Below, piece after piece: positions 46,154-58,078 of a stretch of DNA of 64,000 nt. Position numbers and translations under genes: made by a program. Positions within the stretch are counted from its first letter, which is position 1; each line of letters starts with the position of its first letter. The notes under the pieces were generated by a model that was not told the origin of the DNA, searched no databases, and saw only the letters and a list, made by a program, of their open reading frames with translations. The stretch comes from Colletes latitarsis. Lineage: Eukaryota > Arthropoda > Insecta > Hymenoptera > Colletidae. Location: assembly GCF_051014445.1 (NCBI RefSeq), contig NW_027488365.1, forward strand, positions 5,704,001-5,768,000, read 5' to 3'.

Positions 46154-49060
46154 TTAGAGGATAACGCATGTTAGGTCTAGGTTAGGTCTGAGATTTGCTC
46201 TCATCAGGCTCATTCTTTCGCATATTTCTCATACTTGATGGCTAGATCCTGGGCTTTTTCTGGATTGCATCACGTAGTAATGTAGTACCACACTGAAACA
46301 GTCAATGAAACCTGGTTTCCATCAATATTTTAGAGGACAACGCAAGTTAGGTCTAGGTAAGGCCTGAGATTTTCTCTGATCAGACTCATACTTTCGCATC
46401 CTTCACATACTTGTTGAACGGATCCTGGGTTTTTTCTGGTTTGCATCACGTAGTAATGTGGTACCACACTGAAACATTCCATTAAACCTGGTTTGGATCA
46501 ATATTTTAGAGGATAACGCAAGTTAGGTCTGGGATCGGTCTGGGATTTGCCCTCATCAGGCGCATACTTTCGCGTTTTTCACATACTTGTTTAACAGATC
46601 ATGGGTTTTGTCTGGTTTGGGTCACGTAGTAGTGTGATACCACACTGAAACAGTCGATTAAACCTGGTTTCGATCAATATTTTAGAGGAAAACGCATGTT
46701 AGGTCTAGGATAGCCCTGGGATATTCACTCATCAGACTCAAACTTTCGCATTCTTCACATACTTGTTGAACTGATCCTGGGTTTTTTCTGGTTTGGATCA
46801 CGTAGTAGTGTTGTACCACACTGAACCAGTCCATTAAACCTGGTTTGGATCAACATTTTAGAGGATAACGCATGTTAGGTCTAGGTTAGGTCTGGGATTT
46901 TCACTCATCAGACTCATACTTTCGCATTCTTCACATACTTGTTGAACGGATCCTGGGTGTTCTCTGGTTTGGATCACGAAGTAATGTGGGACCACACTGA
47001 AACAATCAATTAAACCTGGTCTTGATAAATATTTTAGAGGATAACGCATGTTAGGTCTGGGATAGGTCTGGGATTTGCCCTCATCAGGCTCATACTTTCG
47101 CGTTTTTCACATACTTGTTGAACAGATCCCGGGTTTTTTCTGGATTGGGTCACGTAGTAGTGTGGTACCACACTGAAACTGTCGATTAAACCTGGTTTCG
47201 ATCAATATTTATGAGGATAACGCATATTAGGTCTAGGTTAGTCCTGGGATTTTCACTCATCAGACTCATACCTTCGCATTCTTCACATACTTGTTGAACG
47301 GATCCTGGGTTTTTACTGGTTTGGATCACGTAGTAGTGTGGTACCACACTGAAACATTCAATTAAACCTGGTCTTGATAAATATTTTAGAGGATAACGCA
47401 TGTTAGGTCTGGGTTAGGTCTAGGATTTGCCCTCATCAGGCTCATACTTTCGCATATTTCTCATACTTCATGGCTGGATCCTGGGCTATTTCTGGATTGG
47501 ATCACGTAGTAATGTGGTACCACACTGAAACAGTCAATTAAACCTGGTTTTGATGAATATTTTAGAGAATAATTCATGTTAGGTCTAGGTTAGGTCAGGG
47601 ATTTGCTCTCATCAGGCTCATTCTTTCGCATATTTCTCATACTAGATGGCTAGATCCTGGGCTTTTTCTGGATTGCATCACGTAGTAATGAAGTACAACA
47701 CTGAAACACTCAATTAAACCTGCTTTCCATCAATATTATTGAGGATAACGCATGTTAGGTCTAGGTTAGGCCTGGGATTTTCACTCATCAGACTCATACT
47801 TTCACATTCTTCACATACTTGTTGAACGGATCTTGGGTTTTTTCTGGTGTGGATCACGTAGTAATGTGGTACCACACTGAAACAGTCCATTAAACCTGCT
47901 TGCGATCAATATTTTAGAGGATAACGCATGTTAGGTCTGGGTTAGGTCTAGGATTTGCCCTCATCAGGCTCACACTTTCGCATATTTCTCATACTTCATG
48001 GCTAGATCCTGGGCTGTTTCTGGATTGTATCACGTAGTAATGTGGTACCACGCTGAAACAGTCAATTAAACCTGGTTTCGATCAATATTTTAGAGGATAA
48101 CGCAAGTTAGGTCTGGGATAGGTCTAAGATTTGCCCTCATCAGGCTCTTACTTTCGCATATTTCTCATACTTCATGGCTAGATCCTGGGCTAGTTCTGGA
48201 GTGGATCACGTAGTAAAGTGGTACCACACTGAAACATTCAATGAAACCTGGTCTGGATATATATTTTAGAGGATAACGCATCATAGGTCTGGGTTAGGTC
48301 TAAGATTTGCCCTCATCAGGCTCACAGTTTCGCGTTTTTCACATACTAGTTGAACAGATCCTGGGTTTTTTCTGGTTTGGATCACGAAGTAGTGTGGTAC
48401 CACACTGAAACAGTCCATTAAACCTGGTTTCGCTCAATATTTTAGAGGATAACGCATGTTAGGTCTAGGTTAGGTCTGAGATTTGCTCTCATCAGGCTCA
48501 TTCTTTCGCATATTTCTCATACTTGATGGCTAGATCCTGGGCTTTTTCTGGATTGCATCACGTAGTAATGTAGTACCACACTGAAACAGTCAATGAAACC
48601 TGGTTTCCATCAATATTTTAGAGGACAACGCAAGTTAGGTCTAGGTAAGGCCTGAGATTTTCTCTGATCAGACTCATACTTTCGCATCCTTCACATACTT
48701 GTTGAACGGATCCTGGTTTTTTTCTGGTTTGCATCACGTAGTAATGTGGTACCACACTGAAACATTCCATTAAACCTGGTTTGGATCAATATTTTAGAGG
48801 ATAACGCAAGTTAGGTCTGGGATCGGTCTGGGATTTCCCCTCATCAGGCGCATACTTTCGCGTTTTTCACATACTTGTTTAACAGATCATGGGTTTTGTC
48901 TGGTTTGGGTCACGTAGTAGTGTGATACCACACTGAAACAGTCGATTAAACCTGGTTTCGATCAATATTTTACAGGATAACGCAAGTTAGGTCTAGGATA
49001 GCCCTGGGATATTCACTCATCAGACTCAAACTTTCGCATTCTTCACATACTTGTTGAACT
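46154..49060 (+). repeat. HOR E material, including paralogous empty site
   Basis: 46154-46957 repeats the end of an E unit (GTCTGAGATTTGC, GGTAAGGCCTGAG, GGCGCATAC, AGGATAGCCC). A full run of E follows, from the TGTTCTCTGG marker at 46958 to the AGGATAGCCC monomer near 49000. It parallels 40766-43.6 kb, but with no LINE: at 48810-48823 the 14-bp target occurs once and the sequence continues uninterrupted. Confidence 0.75.
48810..48823 (+). other. Unoccupied LINE target in the paralogous block
   Basis: GTTAGGTCTGGGAT followed by CGGTCTGGGATTTCCCC. The TTTCCCC variant (TTTGCCC elsewhere) is shared with the right flank of the LINE at 43380, and upstream CCTGGTTTTTTTCTGG is shared with the left flank. 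This is therefore the closest relative of the pre-insertion site within the window. Confidence 0.85.
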
Positions 49061-51609
49061 GATCCTGGGTTTTTTCTGGTTTGGTTCACGTAGTAATGTG
49101 GTACCACACTGAAACATTCAATTAAACCTGATCTTGATAAATATTTGAGAGGATAACGCATGTTAGGTCTAGGTTAGGTCGGGGATTTTCACTCATCAGA
49201 CTCATACTTTCGCATTCTTCACATACTTGTTGAACGGATCCTGGGCTTTTTCTGGTATGGATCACGTAGTAATGTGGTACCACAGTGAAACAGTCGAATA
49301 AACCTGGTTTCGATCAGTATTTTAGAGGATAACGCAAGATAAGTCTGGGATAGGTCTGGGTTTTGACCTCATCAGACTCATACTTTCGCGTTTTTCACAT
49401 ACTTGTTGAACAGATCCTGGGTTTTTTCTGGTTTGGATCACGTAGTAGTGTGGTACCACACTGAAACAGTCCATTAAACCTGCTTGCGATCAATATTTTA
49501 GAGGATAACGCATGTTAGGTCTGGGTTAGGTCTAGGATTTGCCGTCATCAGGCTCATTCTTTCGCATATTTCTCAAACTTGGAGGCTAGATTCTGGGCCT
49601 TTTCTGGATTGTATCACGTAGTAATGAAGTACAACACTGAAACAGTCAATTAAACCTGGTTTCCATCAATATCCTAGAGGACAACGCAAGTTAGGTCTGG
49701 GATAGGTCTTGGACTTGCCCTCACCAGGCTCATACTTTCGCGTTTTTCACATACTTCTTGAACAGATCCAGGGTTTTTTCTGGTTTGGATCACGTAGTAG
49801 TGTGGTACCACACTGAAACAGTCCATGAAACTTGGTTTGGATCAATATTTTAGAGGATAACGCATGTTAGGTCTAGGTTAGGTCTGGGATTTTCACTCAT
49901 CAGACTCATACTTTCGCCTTCTTCACATACTTGTTGAACGGATCCTGGGTTTTTTCTGGTTTGGATCACGTAGTAATGTGGGACCACACTGAAACAAACA
50001 ATTTAACCTGGTCTTGATAAATATTTTTGAGGATAACGCATGTTAGGTCTAGCTTAGGCCGGGGTTTTTCACTCATCAGACTCATACTTTCGCATTCTTC
50101 ACATACTTGTTGAACGGATCCTGGGTTTTTACTGGTTTGGATCACGTAGTAATGTGGTACCACGGTGAAACAGTCAATTAAAACTGGTTTCGATCATTAT
50201 CTTAGAGGATAACGCATGTTAGGTCTGGGTTAGGTCTAGGATTTGCCCTCATCAGGCTCATACTTTCGCATATTTCTCATACTTCATGGCTGGATCCTGG
50301 GCTATTTCTGGATTGGATCACGTAGTAATGTGGTACCACACTGCAACTGTCAATTAAACCTGGTTTTGATCAATATTTTAGAGAACAATTCATGTTAGGT
50401 CCAGGTTAGGTCTGGGGTTTGCTCTCATCAGGCTCATTCTTTCGCATATTTCTCATACTTGATGGCTAGATCCTGGGCTTTTTCTGGATTGCATCACGTA
50501 GTAATGAAGTACAACACTGAAACAGTCAATTAAACCTGGTTTCCATCAATATCCTAGAGGACAACGCATGTTAGGTCTGGGATAGGTCTGGGATTTGCCC
50601 TCACCAGACTCATACTTTCGCACACTTCACATACTCGTTGAACAGATTCTGGGTTTTTTCTGGTTTGGATCACGTAGTAATGTGGTACCACACTGAAACA
50701 GTCGATTAAACCTGGTTTCGATCAATATTTTAGAGGATAACGCATGTTAGGTCTAGGTTAGGCCTGGGATTTTCACTCATCAGGCTCATACTTTCGCATT
50801 CTTCACATACTTGTTGAACGGATCCTGGGTTTTTTCTGGTTTGGATCACGTAGTAATGTGGGACCACACTGAAACAAACAATTAAACCTGGTCTTGATAA
50901 ATATTTTTGAGGATAACGCATGTTAGGTCTAGCTTAGGCCGGGGTTTTTCACTCATCAGACTCATACTTTCGCATTCTTCACATACTTGTTGAACGGATC
51001 CTGGGTTTTTACTGGTTTGGATCACGTAGTAATGTGGTACCACGGTGAAACAGTCAATTAAAACTAGTTTCGATCAATATCTTAGAGGATAACGCATGTT
51101 AGGTCTGGGTTAGGTCTAGGATTTGCCCTCATCAGGCTCATACTTTCGCATATTTCTCATACTTCATGGCTGGATCCTGGGCTATTTCTGGATTGGATCA
51201 CGTAGTAATGTGGTACCACACTGCAACTGTCAATTAAACCTGGTTTTGATCAATATTTTAGAGAACAATTCATGTTAGGTCCAGGTTAGGTCTGGGGTTT
51301 GCTCTCATCAGGCTCATTCTTTCGCATATTTCTCATACTTGATGGCTAGATCCTGGGCTTTTTCTGGATTGCATCACGTAGTAATGAAGTACAACACTGA
51401 AACAGTCAATTAAACCTGGTTTCCATCAATATCTTAGAGGACAACGCAAGTTAGGTCTGGGATTGGTCTGGGACTTTCCCTCATCAGGCTCATACTTTCG
51501 CGTTTTTCACATACTTGTTGAACAGATCCTGGGTTTTTTCTGGTTTGTATCACGTAGTAGTGTGGTACCACACTGAAACAGTCCATTAAACCTGGTTTGG
51601 ATCAATATT
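49061..51609 (+). repeat. Block F, second copy
   Basis: Repeats 43605-46153 at offset 5456 bp (31 monomers), including the 880-bp pair (49850 and 50730). Differences are single bases, for example AACAATTTAACCTGG near 50000, GATCATTATCTTAG near 50193, AAACTAGTTTCG near 51063, and TTTTAGAGG for TTTTCGAGG near 49320. The low divergence indicates a recent large duplication. Confidence 0.8.
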
Positions 51610-52991
51610 TTAGAGGATAACGCATGTTAGGTCTAGGTTAGGTCTGGGATTTTCACTCATCAGACTCATACTTTCGCATTCCTCACATACTTGTTGAACT
51701 GATCCCGGGTTTTTTCTGGTTTGGATCACGTAGTAATGTGGTACCACACTGAAACAGTCGATTAAACCTGGTTTCGATCAATATTTTAGAGAATAATTCA
51801 TGTTAGGTCTAGGTTAGGTCTGGGATTTGCTCTCAGCAGGCTCATTCTTCCGCATATTTCTCATACATGTTGAACAGATCCTGGGTTTTTTCTGGTTTGG
51901 ATCACGTAGTAATGTGGGACCACACTGAAACAATCAATTAAAGCTGGTCTTGATAAATATTTTAGAGGATAACGCATGTTAGGTCTGGGTTAGGTCTAGG
52001 ATTTGCCCTCATCAGGCCCATACTTTCGCATATTTCTCATACTTCATGGCTAGATCCTGGGCTGTTTCTGGATTGTATCACGTAGTAATGTGGTACCACG
52101 CTGAAACAGTCAATTAAACCTGGTTTCGATCACTATTTTAGAGGATAACGCATCTTAGGTCTGGGTTAGGTCTAAGATTTGCCCTCATCAGGCTCACAGT
52201 TTCGCGTTTTTCACATACTTGTTGAACAGATCCTGGGTTTTTTCTGGTTTGGATCACGAAGTAGTGTGGTACCACACTGAAACAGTCCATTAAACCTGGT
52301 TTCGCTCAATATTTTAGAGGATAACGCATGTTAGGTCTAGGTTAGGTCTGGGATTTGCTTTCATCAGGCTCATTCTTTCGCATATTTCTCATACTTGATG
52401 GCTAGATCCTGGGTTTTTTCTGGTTTGGATCACGTAGTAATGTGGTACCACACTGAAACGGTAAATTAAACCTGGTTTCGATCAATATTTTAGAGGATAA
52501 CGCAAGTTGGGTCTGGGATAGGTCTGGGATTTGCCCGCATCAGGCTCATACTTTCGCATTCTTCACATACTTGTTGAACTGATCCTGGGTTTTTTCTGGT
52601 TTGGATCACGTCGTAATGTGGTACCACACTGAAACAGTCGATTAAACCTGGTTTCGATCAATATCTTAGAGGATATCGCAAGTTAGGTCTGGGATAGGTC
52701 TGGGATTTTCGCTCATCAGACTCATACTTTCGCATTCTTCACATACTTGTTGAACGGATCCTGGGTTTTTTCTGGTTTGGATCACGGAGTAATGTGGGAC
52801 CACACTGAAACAATCAATTAAACCTGGTCTTGATAAATATTTTAGAGGATAACGCATGTTAGGTCTGGGTTAGGTCTAGGATTTGTCCTCGTCAGGCTCA
52901 TACTTTCGCATATTTCTCATACTTCAAGGCTAGATCCTGGGCTGTTTCTGGATTGTATCACATAGTAATGTGGTACCACACTGAAACAGTC
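51610..52991 (+). repeat. Heterogeneous monomers
   Basis: About eight monomers of mixed A and B halves without a clear higher-order period. Private forms include CTCAGCAGGCTC, TTCCGCATATTTC, CATACATGTTGAACAG (class B start joined to class A), GTTGGGTCTGGG, GAGGATATCGC and TCACGTCGTAATG. No gene is seen. Confidence 0.7.
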
Positions 52992-54400
52992 GATTAAACC
53001 AGGTTTCGATCAATACTTTTGAGGATAACGCATGTTATGTCTGGGTTAGGTCTAGGATTTGCACTCGTCAGGCTGATACTCTCGCATATTTCTCATACTT
53101 CATGGCTAGATCCTGGGCTATTTCTGGATTGGATCACGTAGTAATGTGGTACCACACTGAAACATTCAATTAAACCTGGTCTTGATAAATATTTTAGAGG
53201 ATAACGCATGTTAGGTCTGGGTTAGGTCTAGGATTTGCCCTCATCAGGCTCATTCTTTCGCATATTACTCATACTTGATGGCTAGATCCAGGGCTTTTTC
53301 TGGTTTGGATCACGTAGTAATGTGGGACCACACTGAAACAATCAAGTAAACCTGGTCTTGATAAATATTTTAGAGGATAACGCATGTTAGGTCTGGGTTA
53401 GGTCTAGGATTTGCCCTCATCAGGCTCATACTATCGCTTATTTCTCATACTTCAGGGCTAGATCCTGGGCTGTTTCTGGATTGTATCACATAGTAATGTG
53501 GTACCACACTGAAACAGTCGATTAAACCAGGTTTCGATCAATACTTTTGAGGATAACGCATGTTATGTCTGGGTTAGGTCTAGGATTTGCTCTCGTCAGG
53601 CTGATACTTTCGCATATTTCTCATACTTCATGGCTAGATCCTGGGCTATTTCTGGATTGGATCACGTAGTAATGTGGTACCACACTGAAACATTCAATTA
53701 AACCTGGTCTTGATAAATATTTTAGAGGATAACGCATGTTAGGTTTGGGTTAGGTCTAGGATTTGCCCTCATCAGGCTCATACTTGCGCATATTTCTCAT
53801 ACTTCATGGCTAGATCCTGGGCTGTTGCTGGATTGTATCACGTAGTAATGTGGTACCACGCTGAAACAGTCAATTAAACCTGGTTTCGATCAATATTTTA
53901 GAGGATAACGCAAGTTAGATCTGGGATAGGTCTGGGATTTGACCTCATCAGACTCATACTTTCGCACCCTTCACGTACTCGTTGAAGAGATACTGGGTTA
54001 TTTTCTTGTTTGGATCACATAGTAATGTGGTACCACACTGAAACTGTCGATTAAACCAGGTTTCGATCAATACTTTTGAGGATAACGCATGTTATGTCTG
54101 GGTTAGGTCTAGGATTTGCTCTCGTCAGGCTGATACTTTCGCATATTTCTCATACTTCATGGCTAGATCCTGGGCCATTTCTGGATTGGATCACGTAGTA
54201 ATGTGGTACCACACTGAAACATTCAATTAAACCTGGTCTTGATAAATATTTTAGAGGATAACGCATGTTAGGTTTGGGTTAGGTCTAGGATTTGCCCTCA
54301 TCAGGCTCATTCTTTCGCATATTACACATACTTGATGGCTAGATCCTGGGCTTTTTCTGGATTGCATCACGTAGTAATGTGGTACCACACTGAAACATTC
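52992..54400 (+). repeat. 3-monomer higher-order repeat, nearly 3 copies
   Basis: The marker GATTAAACCAGGTTTCGATC with ATACTTTTGAGG and GCATGTTATGTCTGGG occurs at 52992, 53520 and 54049, spacings of 528 and 529 bp (3 monomers, with a 1-bp insertion in GGGTTATTTTCTTGTTTGG). Within the unit CTCGTCAGGCTGATACT and CATTCTTTCGCATATTAC recur. Copies show several substitutions each, so they look older than the 4224-bp or 5456-bp duplications. Confidence 0.75.
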
Positions 54401-54729
54401 CATTAAACCTGGTTTGGATCAATATTTTAGAGGATAACGCAAGTTAGGTCTGGGATCGGTCTGGGATTTGCCCTCATCAGGCGCATACTTTCGCGTTTTT
54501 CACATACTTGTTTAACAGATCATGGGTTTTGTCTGGTTTGGGTCACGTAGTAGTGTGATACCACACTGAAACAGTCGATTAAACCTGGTTTCGATCAATA
54601 TTTTAGAGGATAACGCATGTTAGGTCTAGGATAGCCCTGGGATATTCACTCATCAGACTCAAACTTTCGCATTCTTCACATACTTGTTGAACTGATCCTG
54701 GGTTTTTTCTGGTTTGGATCACGTAGTAA
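54401..54729 (+). repeat. E fragment
   Basis: Two monomers in E order (CGGTCTGGG with GGCGCATAC and AACAGATCATGGGTTTTGTC; AGGATAGCCCTGGGATATTC). They stand alone between the 3-monomer HOR and the next long duplication, so small E pieces also move apart from whole units. Confidence 0.65.
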
Positions 54730-57700
54730 TGTGGTACCACACTTAAACAGTCCATTAAACCTGGTTTCGCTCAATATTTTAGAGGATAACGCATGTAAGG
54801 TCTAGGTTAGGTCTGGGATTTGCTCTCACCAGGCTCATTCTTTCGCATATTTCTCATACTTGATGGCTAGATCCTGGGCTTTTTCTGGTTTGGATCACGT
54901 AGTAATGTGGTACCACACTGAAGCAGTCGATTAAACCTGGTTTCGATCAATATTTTAGAGGATAACGCAAGTTAAGTCTGGGATTGGTCTGGGATTTGAC
55001 CTCATCAGACTCATACTTTCGCACACTTCACATACTCGTTGAACAGATCCTGGGTTATTTTCTGGTTGGGATCACATAGTAATGTGGTACCACACTGAGA
55101 CAGTCGATTAAACCAGGTTTCGATCAATATTTTTGAGGATAACGCATGTTAGGTCTAGGTTAGGCCTGGGATTTTCACTCATCAGACTCATACTTTTGCA
55201 TTCTTCACATACTTGTTGAACGGATCCTGGGTTTTTTCTGGTTTGGATCACGTAGTAATGTGGGACCACACTGAAACATTCAATGAAACCTGGTCTGGAT
55301 AAATATTTTAGAGGATAACGCATCTTACGTCTGGGTTAGGCCTAAGATTTGCCCTCATCAGGCTCACAGTTTAGCGTTTTTCACATACTTGTTGAACAGA
55401 TCCCGGGTTTTTTCTGGTTTGGATCACGAAGTAGTGTGGTACCACACTGAAACAGTCCACTAAACCTGGTCTGGATAAATATAATACAGGATAACGCATC
55501 TTAGGTCTGGGTTAGGTCTAATATTTGCCCTCATCAGGCTCACAGTTTAGCGTTTTTCACATACTTGTTGAACAGATCCTGGGCAATTTCTGGTTTGGAT
55601 CACGAAGTAGTGTGGTACCACACTGAAACAGTCCATTAAACCTGGTTTTGATCAATATTTTAGAGAATAATTCATGTTAGGTCTAGGTTAGGTCAGGGAT
55701 TTGCTCTCATCAGGCTCATTCTTTCGCATATTTCTCATACTTGATGGCTAGATCCTGGGCTTTTTCTGGATTGCATCACGTAGTAATGAAGTACAACACT
55801 GAAACAGTCAATTAAACCTGGTTTCCATCAATATTTTGGAGAATAATTCATGTTAGGTCTAGGTTAGGTCTGGGATTTGCTCTCATCAGGCTCATTCTTT
55901 GGCATATTTCTCATACTTGATGGCTAGATCCCGGGCTTTTTCTGGATTGCATCACGTAGTAATGAAGTACAACACTGAAACAGTCAATTAAACCTGGTTT
56001 CCATCAATATTTTAGAGGACAACGCATGTTAGGTCTAGGTTAGGCCTGGGATTTGCCCTCGTCAGGGTCATACTGTCGCAGTTTTAACATACTTGTTGAA
56101 CGGATCCTGTGTTTTTTCTGGTTTGGTTCACGTGGTAATGTGGTACCGCACTGAAACATTCAATTAAACCTGGTCTTGATAAATATTTTAGAGGATAACG
56201 CATGTTAGGTTTGGGTTAGGTCTAGGATTTGCCCTCATCAGGCTCATACTTTCGCATATTTCTCATACTTCATGGCTAGATCCTGGGCTGTTTCTGGATT
56301 GGATCACGTAGTAATGTGGTACCACACTGAAACAGTCAAATAAACCTGGTTTTGATCAATATTTTAGAGAATAATTCATGTTAGGTCTAGGTTAGGTCAG
56401 GGATTTGCTCCCATCAGGCTCATTCTTTCGCATATTTCTCATACTTGATGGCTAGATCCTGGGCTTTTTCTGGATTGCATCACGTAGTAATGAAGTACAA
56501 CACTGAAACAGTCAATTAAACCTGGTTTCGATCAATATTTTAGAGAATAATTCATGTTAGGTCTAGGTTAGGTCTGTGATTTGCTCTCATCAGGTTCATT
56601 CTTTCGCATATTTCTCATACTTGATGGCTAGATCCTGGGCTTTTTCTGGATTGCATCACGTAGTAATGAAGTACAACACTGAAACAGTCAATTAAACCTG
56701 GTTTCCATCAATATTCTAGAGGACAACGCATGTTAGGTCTAGGTTAGGCCTGGGATTTTCACTCATCAGACTCATACTTTCGCATTCTTCACATACTTGT
56801 TGAACGGATCCTGGGTTTTTTTCTGGTTTGGATCACGTAGTAATGTGGGACCACACTGAAACAGTCAATTAAACCTGGTTTCCATCAATATTTTAGAGAA
56901 TAATTCATGTTGGGTCTAGGTCAGGTCTGGGATTTGCTCTTATCAGGCTCATTCTTTCGCATATTTCTCATACTTGATGGCTAGATCCTGGGCTTTTTCT
57001 GGATTGCATCACGTAGTAATGAAGTACAACACTGAAACAGTCAATTAAACCAGGTTTCCATCAATATCTTAGAGGACAACGCAAGTTAGGTCTGGGATAT
57101 GTCTGGGATTTGCCCTCATCAGTCTCATACTTTCGCGTTTTTCACATACTTGTTGAACAGATCCTGGGTTTTTTCTTGTTTGGATCACGCAGTAGTGAGG
57201 TACCACGCTGAAACAGTCCATTAAACCTGGTTTGGATCAATATTTTAGAGGATAACGCATGTAAGGTCTAGGTTAGGCCTGGGATTTTCACTCATCAGAC
57301 ACATATTTTCGCATTCTTCACATACTTGTTGAACGGATCCTGGGTTATTTCTGGTTTGGATCACGTAGTAATGTGGGACCACACTGAAACAGTCCATTAA
57401 ACCTGGTTTCGCTCAATATTTTAGAGGATAACGCATGTAAGGTCTAGGTTAGGTCTGGGATTTGCTCTCATCAGGCTCACAGTTTAGCGTTTTTCACATA
57501 CTTGTTGAACAGATCCTGGGTTTTTTCTGGTTTGGATCACGAAGTAGTGTGGTACCAGACTGAAACAGTCCATTAAACCTGGTTTCGCTCAATATTTGAG
57601 AGGATAACGCATGTTAGGTCTAGGTTAGGTCTGGGATTTGCCCTCATCAGGCTCACAGTTTAGCGTTTTTCACATACTTGTTGAACAGATCCTGGGTTTT

Positions 57701-58078
57701 TTCTGGTTTGGATCACGTAGTAGTGTGGTACCACGCTGAAACAGACCATTAAACCTGGTTTGGATCAATGTTCTAGAGAATAATTCATGTTAGGTCTAGG
57801 TTAGGTCTGGGATTTGCTCTCATCAGGCTCATTCTTTCGCGTTTTTCACATACTTGTTGAACAGATCCTGGGTTTTTTCTGGTTTGGATCACGAAGTAGT
57901 GTGGTACCACACTGAAACAGTCCATTAAACCTGGTTTCGCTCAATATTTTAGAGGATAACGCATGTTAGGTCTAGGTTAGGTCTGGGATTTGCTCTCATA
58001 AGGCTCATTCTTTCGCATATTTCTCATACTTGATGGCTAGATCCTGGGCTTTTTCTGGATTGCATCACGTAGTAATGA
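54730..58078 (+). repeat. Long duplication G, copy 1
   Basis: About 19 monomers that recur at 60893-63535. Shared private variants include CCACACTTAAACAG, GCATGTAAGGTC, ACTTTTGCATTC, ATAAATATAATACAGG, GTTTAGCGTTTTTCAC, TCTTTGGCATATTTC, GGTACCGCACTG and CAGACACATA. The offset is 6163 bp at the left, 5986 in the middle and 5457 at the right. These steps show one extra monomer here near 55.0 kb and three extra monomers near 56.5-57.0 kb. Confidence 0.75.
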
